From Cryptomeria japonica (taxonomy: Eukaryota > Streptophyta > Pinopsida > Cupressales > Cupressaceae), in the NCBI RefSeq assembly GCF_030272615.1, contig NW_026729172.1, forward strand, positions 95,923 to 159,922: 64,000 nt of DNA, read 5' to 3'. Below are positions 48,481 through 61,189 of this stretch, one piece after another. Under the pieces are notes generated by a model. The model was not told the DNA's origin. It saw only the letters and a program-made list of their open reading frames with translations, and did no database searches. Both the position numbers and the translations under genes were made by a program. The stretch's first letter is position 1, and every line of letters begins with the position of its first letter.

Positions 48481-51299
48481 AAATATATCATTTGAAATTT
48501 ATCTCAAATAAATAAAATAATATTTATTTTTTATTTATTTCATACATTTCAATAGTTTAACATTTCCAATTCTTAACTCTCTAAAACCTTAATTAATTAG
48601 TCTAGATTAACTATTCTTATGTGTTTAAATTTTATTAGATTGACTTCAAATAAACCAAAGGATTTTTTATTTAAATTTTTAATTGGAAGAAGAAACTTAA
48701 AATTTAAGTTAATCAATCTAATATTTCAAGCACATAAGAGTAGTTAACCTATACTAATTAATTAAGGGTTTAGAGTGTTTAGAGTTGAAAATATTAAATC
48801 AATGACATGTATGAAAATGCAAAAAGAAATTTTTTTTATTTATCTAGATATAATTTAGTATTAAAAGAGATAGGATTTTATACTCTTGTTATCATGAAAC
48901 TAAAAAAAAATGTCTCTCTATCAATGCAACCACTTAAAATTATCCACTATATCTATGTTGAATCCAAAGAAAAATTCACTTTCCTAGTACTAATTCATGA
49001 CCGCAAACTTGTTCTTCAAATTTGTCTTGATAATTTGTGAAACTTTGTGTTACAACTTTAATTAACACTCCATATTGTATGCCACCTTTTCTAAAATTTT
49101 GGAAATTGATACTATTAATTAGTACCATTCTTGGGTTGTCATATAATGTAGTTGTTAGGGAATTATGATTTGATCAACCTATTAAAATTAAAAAATATAT
49201 TAAAAAAACTAGTCTTCGCTCATGTAAATACTTGTAGGAAGGCTAGATACAATACTAAGTTCCTTCTCTAGCAATAATTGAAGTGTGTAGATGTGAATTA
49301 TTTATCTTTATAGTTCAATGACTTGTATTAATTCATTTCCTTTAAATGCAAGACCACCATATCCATTCCATGTTAGGGTTGGGTTGAACACTTATTTAGC
49401 TCAACTAGGTTTAGTCAAACCTATTGGAAAATAATAATTTACACGAAAAGATAATATAGGTTTTCTCTTTCAACTTATGTGAAAATAGGAAAAGGGGTAA
49501 GTGTTGGGTGTATACAAATATGTGCTATATGATAGACTAATACTATGGGTTGAGGGATCTATCTTTATGAAAAATTGTCATTTATCAATGTTTATCTATT
49601 AAAAGACTTTCTTAAAATAGGTACAAAACCAAATGGGTGATCTAGCATACATATACACATTTTATCATTACAATTTTGTCCCAACTTTAAGGGTTATTTG
49701 GATCTTAGAGTGAACATGTATGTCCATGCATGTGTAAATTAAAAGCATGCATGTAAAGTAAATTCTAATACCCTCTAGTGATATTCTATGGTGTTAATAA
49801 AAGTACTACAACATATGTATGCAACTTATATGCATTTTCATAAGAATGAATCTCAATAATAATATGCAATCATTTCCATATCTAAATAAAATTAGCATTA
49901 GTGACATGGTATATACATCCCCTAGAAATTAATTGTATAAAAATGATAAAATAATTATTAGAAGAGGAAAATAGTACAGGAAAGGAAAGTAAATTATAAG
50001 AATCTCAGCATGTAGTCATGTAAATATAGAAAATAACTCTAAAGGATACATCATGTAAACATGCATGGTCTAGTGATGCACTTAGTAATTAAGAATGTTT
50101 CCATACCATGAGAAAAAAAATGGTGGTGTGTCCATTAGTGGCTTATTGTAGAGTGCTACAATAAGCATACACAACCCTATGTGGAATCTAAAATATCAAG
50201 CATATAAAAGATAATAAGATATTTAATCCTTAGTGACAAAATAAAAATACTAGGCATATTCCCAATATAAAAATCGTAGAGCCATGAAACCATGATGAGT
50301 AAGGGCTTATACGAAGGAAGGAGAGAACTTAGCATAAATACTTTTGATTATAATTGAGATGGTTCATAGAAGTATAGTAATATACTATTTAATTGCCTTA
50401 GTTCAAATAGGTTCTCCAATATAAATGAGAATATGTAATAAATTGCAACAACACATAAAAAGAGATCACAACAATGTAAACACACATGTAGAGAACAACA
50501 TAAATGCAAAGTGTGGCATTACATATGATGATATTTTTTTCCTCATCAGTTATATAGATAATGTACCCTCTAATTCCAACTTCATCTTATTAATCATGTT
50601 AATTCATTTTTTTGAGAAATTATTAATTAATTATTTAAAGTGAAACAATTTGCATAATTTGATTTAACAATGGTTGCTTAGCATAATTTCAACATTGAAA
50701 ATCTATTGTAAAATAAATATGCTTTTTAAGGAAATTTTTGTGATAGACTATTTGATTATCTTCATAGGTTTAGGATCTAGAAGAGATATTACTATTCAAT
50801 TCCTTCTAACTCGAGAGTGAAATGCACACTAATTAATTTGAGTTGTTGACATAAAATCTTTACATCTTCCATTAGGGATTAAAAACTCCATTTCCTCTTT
50901 ATTTTTTTAGTTTCATAAATAGTTTCTTTTAGTGAAGGACTCCTACTATGAGTTTTAATCAGAGGCACTCTCTTTATTTTATGTTTAAGAATAAATATTG
51001 TATTTTTTTCTATAACAAACTCATATTCATTTTTTATTAAGACTCTAATTAAACTTAAATAGTGCATTAATGCTTTATTATACCATTATATTATAGGATT
51101 GTTATTATCAATTAGGTTTTTTATTGGTTAATTTTCTTTTTATATATCAATAATATCATGTAAAATAATGTTAATATTTATTATATATTTTGAGTTCAAG
51201 AAATATGGTTTCTTTAGTTTTTACATGTATGGACACTTAAGATTATAGATGAAACTATTATGTATTCAACTTTTAAATAATGCTAAGTTTAATTTAAGG
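48481..51299. other. No gene recognised
   Basis: Very AT-rich, only short ORFs, no repeat pair or retroelement motif recognised. It may be old unalignable transposon sequence. Confidence 0.5.
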
Positions 51300-51750
51300 T
51301 AAGTAGGGGCTCAAAGGGGTTCAAAGCCTTTTCAGGTAAAACCTAGTCCAATCACACTTTTGAGGTATTTAAATCTTCATGGATGGTGTAATCAAGGGGC
51401 ATACTATTATTCTTAGTGATTGAACTTGAATTGTAACCCTTTTGTTATGAAAAGTTAAATGACATGAGTAAACTCTTTTAAAAGAATATATGTTGTGCAT
51501 CATTTAGTTATTTGAGCCCCTATAACACTAAGAACACCACAATATAGGGTCAACAATGAAAAAATGTGGATGCCCATAATACTGCAATATGCTTCTAGTG
51601 CAAACAAGATGAGTATGTTTGTTGTTTACTATTTCAGGTTTGACTTGTTTTTGGGTGGTGTTTCTTTACTTAGTTTAATCTCTTTATATTCTATATATTA
51701 TTTAATTCTAGTTATTTCAATGATTAAAGAACCAATAACATTTTTATTTA
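51300..51750 (+). repeat. Repeat family R1, copy 2
   Basis: Full-length match to 16080-16510. Its core, 51452-51617, is repeated in inverted orientation at 54939-55104 with roughly 90 percent identity, flanking the minus-strand half of LINE B. Confidence 0.75.
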
Positions 51751-52714
51751 TCATGTAGACTAAAAAATATTTGTAATAAGATATATTATCATTAAGTGGT
51801 TTGTTTCCTTTGTATGTCATCGTTCCTTATATCAATAATAAGTGTTGCTACTTTATTTGTTATTCTCTATGCAGATCACAATCTCTACACATAAGTCATT
51901 GCCTTTATTAATAATGCTTGTTCTTGTGCCACGTTTCTTATTTTGAATTATTCTTCTTTGATCGATGTCTATCTCTGCTTAATCTTATTATGAATGATGT
52001 TGCAATTATCCTTGCTGACTTGTCTCCCCTTTTCTTTTTGGCTTACTTTGACTCTCTAATTAATATTGGTACTCTCCATGGCCCCCACACATGGAGTAAT
52101 GTAAAGTCAGGTTTTCATTGACAGATATTCAATTTATTGAAGACTCAATACTTAATGTTTGCTTTCAATAAATCAATCCTTCTCTAGAAACTGTTAACCT
52201 GGACAAAATAGGAGACACCTACAAATCCTATTATATTTCTGCATATATGTTTTCAATTTAGTGATCTTGAATTATCGTTCAATGTGCAGAATATAGTTTT
52301 CAGATATGTTTCTATATCTGCGTTTGTATTTGGTACACTTAATACAAACTATTTTCATTGGATTATTTTAAATCTGATTTAATCATTGATTCAGATAAAT
52401 TGGTAATCAAACTAATTGCTGTGTAGTTTCCAATCATGATCACTGCCATTTCATGTAGCTATTGTCATAGTTCTTTATTATTTGTCCTCTATTATATGTC
52501 ATTTCTGCATATGATCACTACATACCCACATCTTGTATATGGAGTTCATCTTCAATTCTGACCATGGAGATGTCTTCAATTCTAATCCTTTGATGATTTC
52601 ATGTGGATGTCTTCTTCATATAAATCACAGTTATCCAATTCATATAAATCATCACCTTTCACATGACTGATTTGTCTTCTTGCATCTTTGACATCAATGA
52701 CAATATTTCCATCA
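51751..52714 (-). mobile_element. LTR segment X (start of the LTR that cut LINE B)
   Basis: On minus it begins TGATGGAAATATTGTC at 52714, immediately after LINE B sequence and the 5-base ATGCT. It is non-coding. The matching LTR end is at 56520 on plus, so the two parts of this LTR are now on opposite strands. Confidence 0.7.
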
Positions 52715-52719
52715 AGCAT

Positions 52720-54917
52720 TAGCCCAATGCAATGATTCCCAACAGGTGACAAGATTTTCTAATATGTACCTACCCTTCACAAATCCTGTTTGGGTGGGGC
52801 AAATAATTGGGCGCCAATTCCTAATAAGTGTTTTATCCCCTCTTTTGGAATAAGCTTGATGAGGCCCTGATTGATATTCCAACCAAGTGTTCCTCTACCA
52901 ATGGCTTCCAAATATAAATCTAATAGATCATTAACAATCCAGACATCATTGGCCTTATAAAACTCCATTGAGAAACCATCAGGACCCAAGGACTTGTCAT
53001 TACTCAAGAAGGAGATAGCTTGTACAATTTCTTCCTTGGAGATAGATTTCCCTATGTGAAAACAGTCCTCTTCCCCCAACTTCCTTGGGACCAAATTTTT
53101 GATTATGTCTCTAGCTTTACCTTGATCTTCCCCCAAGGTTTCAAACATAAAGAGAGGTTTGTAAAACTGGGCAAAATGGTTAAGAATATCTTGAGGGTCT
53201 GTTATACTTCTATCATCCTCCCATATACTGTATATCATATCTTTGGCCTCCTTCATTTTAAGCATTTGGAAAAGAACTTAGAGCCATTATCCCCTGCATC
53301 AAGCCATTTGAGTTTGGCCCTAGTTTTACACCCCATTACCTTGACATTTTGGATCTTTCTTAGTTTGTCCTTAGTATAGATCAGGTTATGGCTAAGCTAT
53401 TCATCCCTAGGATTAGCTTATAGTTCAAACTCTCCCTTGGATAGAACCTCTTGCCAATACAATTCAAATTTCCTATAATCCTTAGCCTTCTTCTTGTCCA
53501 CAGTTTGGCACAAATTTTTCCAACTCCTAATATTTAGATTCCATCTCTCACAACATGAGAGTGAAGCATTACAGACCTTATTGTAGACCTTGATAAATCC
53601 CATTACACATCTGAGGTCATCATCCTCTAGGAGCCTTGTATTTAGAATGAAAGAGTCACCTTTAGGTGGCACAGTAAGGTCACATTTAGAGAGATTCAAA
53701 GAGATGTGAATAGGGTGATGGTGAGATAATGTATATGGTATGACCGAATATTTAACCCTTTTATCATCCTTCAACAACTCAAAAAATCCCTTATTATAGT
53801 TAAATTTGTCTAGTCTGCAATACACTCTCTTAGTATGTTGTTGATGATTACACCATCTGAACTAGATGGAGCCTAGTTCATCCTTCTGACCAACAATTGG
53901 ATCAACAAGTAGCAGTCTATTAATCATTCTATCCCAATTCATTCTTTCAAGGCCTTTCCATTCAAACCTAGATCCACCTCTTTTATCCCAAGCGTTCTCA
54001 ATCATGTTAAAATCCCCCCCCCCCCAATGAACCACATCACATATTTCAATTGAGAAATCCAATTCCATAAAACCACTCTCTCTCTCTCTGTAGTCATTAG
54101 GAGCATAGACTGAACATATTCTAAAAATATTATCCTCAACTTTGAGCATTACCCAGATAGCCCTAGCACAAGGGAATTGCCCCCATTTAACTACAAAATT
54201 AGACCATTTGGGACTAAGTAGGATAGAAGTACACCCTTTTCCCTTAGAGTGATTAGTATAGAAACAAGTAGCCTCTCTCCATATGCATTTCAAACTAATT
54301 TCCAAGGAGAATCCAACAGGTTTCAGTTCTTGGAGCATGAGGCAGTCAATGTTTCTATGCATATTTAGGAACCTCTTTACAATATATTTCCTATCTGGGG
54401 ATTCCAAGCCCCTTGTGTTCTAAGATATAGTGTTTAAGATCATGAAAATATTTTATTCAGAGGAATCCATAGATGGTTTGAACCCATCGAAACATTTAGG
54501 ATAATCTTCCTTATTGTTGAGATTGCTAGCATCAAAAGAAACCACTAAGTTGGGTATGCCTCTCTTTCTTCTGGACTCAGACAATTGGTCTGCTCCAATG
54601 GATTCCTTCCTACCAGTTACATCTCTAGCAGTTCTAGGAGATCTCTTTTTCCTAGCTTTCTTAGACTTCACTTCAATGAAATCATCCCCTTTTTCATTCA
54701 TGCCTAGTGCAAAATTTGAGGTTTCCATACTCATATTGAGTTCTCCTTCACGGACAGTAGGGCTATCATACCCATCATTGCTGGCTGGAGTGTGGGAAGT
54801 CAAGAGGGGGTCCTTGACCCCACCAGTGTCACCATGCGAAGACCTAGGGGTGTCCACAACCAATTGGGGGTCTTCAGAGTCATCATAAGTTTTCGGGGAA
54901 GTCTTGATGGGGCACAA
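52720..54917 (-). pseudogene. LINE B 5' half: ORF1 end, endonuclease, RT start
   Basis: Minus strand. 54453-54917 is a Ser/Lys-rich ORF1-like end (KSKKARKKRSPRTARDVTG). An AP-type endonuclease follows: ISQNTRGLESPDRKYIVKRF, DCLMLQELK, ICSVYAPNDYRERESG and GGGDFNMIENAWDKRGG, with the catalytic Glu and Asp/Asn retained. Next come HHHPIHISL, a linker, and the RT N-terminus (SNDKSLGPDGFSMEFYK; LIPKEG; NWRPI). After NWRPI a deletion joins to QTGFVKGRYILENL. The sequence ends at the ATGCT target site. Frame changes lie near 53850, 53400 and 52830. The endonuclease nicks target DNA. The remaining RT is at 56521-58101 on the other strand. Confidence 0.88.
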
Positions 54918-54938
54918 AACATTCTCCTCTTCCTTACC

Positions 54939-55104
54939 TACTCATCTTGTTTTCACTAGAAGCATATTGCAGTATTATGGGCATCCACATTTTTTCATTG
55001 TTGACCCTATATTCAGGTGTTCCTAGTGCTATAGGGGCTCAAATAACTAAATGATGCACACCATATATTCATTTAAAAGAGCTTACTCATGTCATTGATA
55101 ATAA
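54939..55104 (-). repeat. Repeat family R1 core, inverted copy
   Basis: Reverse complement of 51452-51617. One side abuts the LINE B ORF1 end, the other abuts LTR segment Y. Confidence 0.85.
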
Positions 55105-56520
55105 TGTTATTGAAAAAAAAGATTACTATGAATAAGTTTCGATAAGATTGATAATAATGAAATCGAAGCCTTATTTTGTAAAAAGTTCGGGATGCTATTA
55201 TTTCCGTGATCATGTAATTAAGTAAGAATTGATTTATGTGGGAATCGATTTTAAATAATAAAGTTGTAATTAACAAATCTATTTACTTAATGGCAGTTGT
55301 AACTAATATTTACCGATCAATATTTAAACAAAGAGAATGTGTGACTATTCATGTGGAGGTGTAATGAATAGTTGTGTTCCTTTCTTTTGGAGATGGAATA
55401 TGGCATATACATATTGCTATTATAATTCATTTTAGATAGAGTGTTGAAGTTGTGGGGTATAAGGAAGTGTCTATAATAAGAAATATTTGTGTGAAGTATG
55501 ATACATATATGCTGAAGAAAATTTAGGAGTTTGAATAATACTTCTGAGAATATAAATCAGAAAATAAAGAGTTCTCAGACATGTGGTTTTAAGAGTATGT
55601 TGTATAAGTGGGTTTAAAGGATATATCATTAAGAATTCTGAAGCAGATCTTGAGAAAAATATTTGAGGGAACATTGTGTGTAAATATCTCATCATCCATA
55701 TGTAGATTTGAGAAGGGAGCAAACTGAAGATTTATGGAGGGAATTCATTATTAAAAAATATATCAATGAAGTAAAGAATGTAATGAATAGAAGTTCATTA
55801 AAGGTAGATCAGATATATAAGTTTTATATATGCAGATTTGTATTAAGAAAATATGTATAGAGAAGTGTTATAAGCATATATGGTGAAGGAAAGATTAAGT
55901 GTTAAGAAATTGAATTGTAGATTTGTATTAAGAAGATATGTATAGAGAAGTGTTATAAGCAGATATGGTGAAGGAAAGATTAAGTGTTAAGAAATTGAAT
56001 TGTAGCAGATTGGAGGAAGACATTATAGAAGATTTATGTTGAATATTTATAGTAGTATTGTAGGTCCATCATTTGTTGAGTTAGCAACATTGTCAAGATG
56101 GAATTTCAGATTTATCTGAAGTGGGTTGGAAATCACAAATTCTGAAGTGGGAGTTGGTGCTTCCAGTGGGTTGGTGCTCACAAACAGAATTTGGGAGTTG
56201 GTGCTTCCAATGGGTTGGTGCTCACAAATAAACATAGGGGTTGGTGCCTCTAGTAGGTTGGTGCCTACGGAGATAGTAAAAGAAGATATCCATATAAAAA
56301 CATTGATTTACTGTGGTTTTCTCCTGTAAGGATTTCCACGTATATATCTTGTGTTCTAATTGTGTTCACATTAGTTAGAGCGTGTATGAATTTTTGGATG
56401 CAATAAATATGTTTATGAGATAAGTTATATACTTATGATTGAAGTTGAAAAAGATTAAATTGGTAAAAGATTGTTGTTATACTTATTCACCCCCTTCTCA
56501 GTATAACTATGTGCTTTTCA
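55105..56520 (+). mobile_element. LTR segment Y (end of the LTR that cut LINE B)
   Basis: Non-coding. It ends CACCCCCTTCTCAGTATAAC...TTTTCA at 56520, followed by the duplication ATGCT and LINE B sequence. Internal tandem repeats are an 85-bp unit twice (55835-56005) and a 44-bp unit three times (56149-56280, GGGAGTTGGTGCTTCCA / TGGGTTGGTGCTCACAAA). Confidence 0.7.
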
Positions 56521-58101
56521 ATGCTTCAGGGAAAAATAGTGCTATGTTATTGATTGATTTTGAGAAGGCATATGATAGGATTGAATGGGATTTTATTCTA
56601 CAGATGCTTCATATTGCAGGTTGGTTCAGACTCTACTGTGTGATACTAATGCAAAAATTGAGGTGAATGGTATGAGGTCAGTCAACTTCTCACTCTCTAG
56701 GTCTATTAGGAAAGGGTGCCCTCTTGCCCCTGTTTTGTATGTTATTGCCATTGATGCTATGCATTATTTGGTTAAGAATAATAAACTCACACCCAAGGTC
56801 AAAGGAATAAGTCTTCCCAATAAAAAAGAGTTGACCAATGTACAATTTGCTGATGACACTGCAATTTTGATATCCCTAGAAGAAAATAACTTGTCTTCTC
56901 TGTTGGAAAACATCAATATTTTCTACAAAGCCTCTGGTAGTAAGGTGGCCCTACATAAATCTTGTTTGCTTGGTTTGACTCACTCCCCCCCAACATGGTT
57001 GTCTCGATTCTCAATAGAATGGGGAGACCCCAATCAAATAGTGAGGTACATGGGTATCCCATTTTCTGTATCCCCTAATTTAAAAGAAATGTAGGAGTGG
57101 ATCAGAAATAAGACTGATAAGAAACTATCTAAATGGAATAGGAACTTTCTCTCATTGGCTAGCAAGTACCAAGTTTTCTAGAAGATACTCTCCTCATTAA
57201 ATATATACTTCTCCTCTGCATGGCTTTTCTGCAATTATAAATTTAATCATATTCAGAAGCAAATTAGAAATTTTTTGTGATTTGATGGAAAGGGCAATTG
57301 GAAATAGCATGTTGTTAGATGGGGATGGTGTGTTTTGAACAAAGAGATTGGAGGGTTGGGGCTGAAAGATCTTAGAACTCAAGGGATTACCTTGGCCTCC
57401 AAATGGATTTGTAGGGTAGTTTCTGGAAATGAACCATGGAAATTTTTATTAAGGCAACACATCTTGGTGTCAACCATGAAGAGGGCCATGAAATGGAAGG
57501 GTCTACCCTTTTGTGATCTAATCGGAGGTAAGTTTGAAGTCTCCCCCAGTGGCTCTGAGATCTTCAAGTCTTTATGGAAGGCTTGGGAAATGGTGACTCA
57601 TTTCATTAGAAATAATGAGTGTTTTAAAGATTATAATTGCATTGGTGGCAATAGATCCATTTGATGGAATTTGTTCCATAGGAATAAGCCTCTTGCCATG
57701 AATCAAGGCCACTTTGCTTTAAAATGGCACAATAGTGGTATAAGAACCTTTGCTGATGTGTTCCATAATGGTTCCTTGATTTTTTGGGATGCTCTATCTT
57801 GTAGGTTTAATGTGCCTCCCTCTCAATTTAGAACTTATACTCTTTTGAAAGATGCTCACTCCCCCTTGACCCCCTCATGCCCCTCTGCCTTTGGTTGGCT
57901 AGATAATGCCCCCCTTCCTGGCATCAAGTCTAAAACTATGTATAATACCCTGATGGACTCCTCTTCTATTGTTGACCATCTTAATTTTGTATGGAATTTG
58001 GAATGGAGTAAGGTATAGTGGGGCAAATCTCTTAATAAGAGGTGGTATGGGCCTTCTGAACCTAAGAAGAAGTTTTTTGCCTACAAATTGCTATTAAATA
58101 G
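56521..58101 (+). pseudogene. LINE B RT and connection domain
   Basis: Starts exactly where the minus-strand half ends: AMLLIDFEKAYDRIEWDFIL (first catalytic Asp). A frameshift at about 56630 precedes SIRKGCPLAPVLYVIAIDAM and the catalytic VQFADDTAILISL. KASGSKVALHKSC follows, then MGIPFSVSP, connection sequence GGLGLKDLRTQGITLASKWI, LWKAWEMV, and the start of the zf-RVT region (KKFFAYKLLLN). Stops at 57092, 57180, 57280, 57308, 57661 and 58016 are mostly TAG. It is interrupted at 58102 by a solo LTR and resumes in frame at 59980. Confidence 0.9.
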
Positions 58102-59979
58102 TGATGCTCTGCAAAAAGGATTAGAAAATCTGTTTGATGGCAACACACACAAGAGCACAAGAAACAAACGTTAGTGTTAGCAACAAAAGATTATTCTAAA
58201 CAGGCATATCAAGAGAGATATTAAGCATGAAATAGAAAGCATATAAACATAGAATGAAATAGCTAATCAAGATGCTCATAGTTGCTCCTCCCTTGTTCCT
58301 CTCCTCTCCAAGTCCCAAATGAGTGTAGCTCTCAGCTTTTAGCACTAGCCATGGATGCCATATGGAGATTCAAGATGGTTGAATATGATAAGCAAATACT
58401 ATGCAAGAGTAGATAGTGATGCTATGAAAAAGCTCTATGCTAATGCCAGTATAACAACAATACTCTAAAATGCTTCTCTTTTGCTTGAGGAGAAGGGTTC
58501 TATTTATAGAAGAAATGGGGAAATGAAGGGTTAAGATTGAATGGTTTAATCAAGGGCCAAGTTTGAAAGTTGGGGATCCATGTGCACAATTGGCACCAAT
58601 AAAATGGTGACAAGTGTCAACATAGGATTGGGTTGAGAGAAGAGGTTGGAGGCATTAAAGGCCTGAGAAGACCTCATGGTTATCTAGAAGGTAAGGGTCA
58701 AGTCTAAATTAAGATTACCCATTGGATTAAGAGTTAATCCAAGGATAAACCTTTGTGCAAATGTTTAAGAGATAATCATGGTCAAAGCATTAATGGCCTG
58801 ATGAGACCTTTGGGTTGGGTAGAGGTTGAGTCAAAACAAATGTTTTAACCATGTGGGAGGGTTGAATTAACCATTAATGGTTATTGGAGACTTTGGGGAT
58901 TAAGTGGTTGAAGGTTGGAAGCTTTCAAAGGTTATCCAAGACTTTGAGGGTTAATTTGTTGAACACACAAAGCATTAATTGCTTTTCAAAGACTTTGGAG
59001 TCTTTGAGAAGTGACTCCAATTTGCTTAGGAATGTGACAATATTTAGGGGATGGATTAGGCTAATTAGGAAGGGTTTAGAAGAATCTAGAAGGGGTTTAG
59101 GCATACAAGTGGATTTTGTAGGAAAATGCAAGTGGGAGAAATTTTGGTATTTTCAATTAAAATAAAATCATTTATTTCAATTAAATGGTGTAAGTTGAAT
59201 TTGGATAAATATTTAAATAAATATTAATTTATTTAAATGAGAAAATGAAGATAAAGCATTAAAATGCTTGAAGACTTTGAGGGAAACCATTAAAGGCTTG
59301 AAGACTTTAAGGAAAACCATTAAAGTCTTAAGAAGACTATAGAAGGAAGCCATCAAGTTTGAAGACTTTAAAGCCATCAAGTTTGAATACTTTAAGGGAA
59401 ACCATTAAAGGTTTCAAGTGGGTGAGGATAAATAGGATTTTAAATAAATAATTTATTTAAAATAGTTGTGCAACTTGCTTTTGTAGGAAAATACAAGTGG
59501 GTGGAGGATAAAGGTGATTTAAATAAATTATTTATTTAAAATAATTGTGCAACTTGCTTTTGTAGGAAAATACAAGTGGGTGGAGGATAAAGGTGATTTA
59601 AATAAATTATTTATTTAAAATAATTGTGCAACTTGCATTTGTAGGAAAATGCAAGTGGGTGGAGGATAAAGGTGATTTAAATAAATGATTTATTTATTTA
59701 AATGTGAGAGGTGGGATTTTGGGGGTTTTAAATAAATATTAATTTATTTAAATGTGAGAGAAGATTTAATTAAATAAATATGATTTATTTATTTAATTAA
59801 TGGTCTGAATTTGGTTAAGTGAATTAAATCAAATAAATTGAATAATTTATTTAATTAATAGGAGAATAGGGTTAAGATGAATTAATTAAATATTAATTTA
59901 ATTAATTATTAATTGATGGTTAAATAATCAAATAAATACTAAGTATTCATTTAATTAAGTATTCATTTATGTGACTACA
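58102..59979 (+). mobile_element. Solo LTR inserted in LINE B
   Basis: TGATGCTCTGC...GTGACTACA, 1878 bases with TG/CA ends. It is flanked by AATAG at 58097-58101 and 59980-59984. Removing it with one AATAG restores the LINE zf-RVT frame. A TATA-like CTATTTATAGAAG lies at about 58500. No coding sequence. A 79-bp unit is repeated three times (59440-59700), and degenerate ATTAAAGGCTTGAAGACTTT units fill 59255-59420. Confidence 0.88.
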
Positions 59980-60880
59980 AATAGACTTCCCTTTAAAGAC
60001 CCCAATGGAAATGTCACCCTTTGTCAAACTTTTCACCTCCTTCAATCTGTCCAACATGTTTTCTTTGACTGTCTATTTGCCAAAGAAGTTTGGAGCCTTT
60101 TTGGTTTTAATTTTGAGAAGATTAATGTAGCACACATTAATGTTGTCTTAGGCTTCATTAAGGGCTGTAAGAAATCTTTTAACTACTTTTGGTCTTATTT
60201 TTCTTTGTAAATCTTATGGTTGATCTGGAAGTTTCAAAATGATGAAATTTATAATGGTAGGAGTAGGAATCTTACTGAGTCTCTGAGGAGGCTCATTTTA
60301 CATCTTATCTCTTTGTAGATTTCAATGGTTATAAAGTTGGATGAAAGTAAGTTTGATAAATGGCTGGATGATGGCACCATTCTTGTTCACATAAGAGAGA
60401 TGTCTCATGGGTTTACATGGGAGCGGGGTGACCACCAGAAGACCCTGCTTGAGAAGGCACTGATAAAGTTCATGCACCTCTTGAGGCACGGTAGGCTGGG
60501 GAGGATTTGATCTACAGAGAGGAGGAGTAGATTTGGGGGATGATTTCTCACCCCCACAAGGAGCAGATCCTGGATGGCATGGTGAAAGTCTTGATGGAGG
60601 GCGATTGAGGTTGGACTGCTTGGATCTCGCCTGTAGGAGCTAACTATCATCCCGAGGGTGACATTGTTTTTAGTTGACTAGTAGTTGCTCTCTTCTTCTA
60701 TCCCTTTTACAAGAATATTTTGGATATCAATGATGTAATTTTTGGTCTCTTTTGATTATCTTTCTCATGGTGGGTTGTATTTGAGTCATTATCTAACTGT
60801 GCACATGCTCAGTTCTTGTGAGCTTTGACATGTATTTGTCTATTTGAACTCCTTTATATTTAATAGAAAAAAAAAAAGTG
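59980..60880 (+). pseudogene. LINE B zinc-finger end and 3' tail
   Basis: Continues LINE B: LPFKDPNGNVTLC, then QHVFFDCLFAKEVWSLFGF, completing a zf-RVT C...H...C pattern. A degenerate C-terminus and 3' UTR follow. It ends with TTTAATAG and an 11-base A-run near 60868-60880, a typical LINE tail. No target duplication could be matched to a 5' end. Confidence 0.85.
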
Positions 60881-61189
60881 TAAAAAGAAACCTCTCAAAA
60901 TGAAAATCTTTAAAGAAACAACTTTCAAGTTTAAATTTGAAAAGTTAATTTAAATTTGAATACAACTTTAAAAAATGAACTAGATTGATTTTTGATATTA
61001 AATATAGATAATATTTAAAAATAAATAAAATAGTATGGACTACCATTTATGTCTTAGTAGGTAAGAGGACATATGATAAGATATATTTGGTAAGTGATGT
61101 AATGAGAATCTATTTAGTATTTTTTTTGGACTCAAAGAAACCTGGGTAAGTTTTATTAGATTCGGAGTGTTTCGCCTGCATTTCGTATA
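60881..61189. other. No gene recognised
   Basis: AT-rich sequence after the LINE tail. Nothing supportable seen. Confidence 0.4.

Noticed and set aside
51918-52121. 67-codon plus-strand ORF with HTWSNVKSG resembling a LINE endonuclease segment
   Set aside because: Only a few residues fit, no neighbouring domains, and it lies inside LTR segment X on the opposite strand.
54514-54888. 124-codon plus-strand ORF
   Set aside because: Antisense shadow of the LINE B ORF1 end; no known motif.
52680-56525. Twin-priming inversion of LINE B
   Set aside because: Orientation would fit, but LTR ends with the ATGCT duplication at both break edges show an LTR insertion first and inversion later.
58135-59969. 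Alternative LTR start TGATGGCAACAC at 58135
   Set aside because: Gives no target duplication and leaves extra codons in LINE; start at 58102 gives AATAG on both sides and restores the LINE frame.
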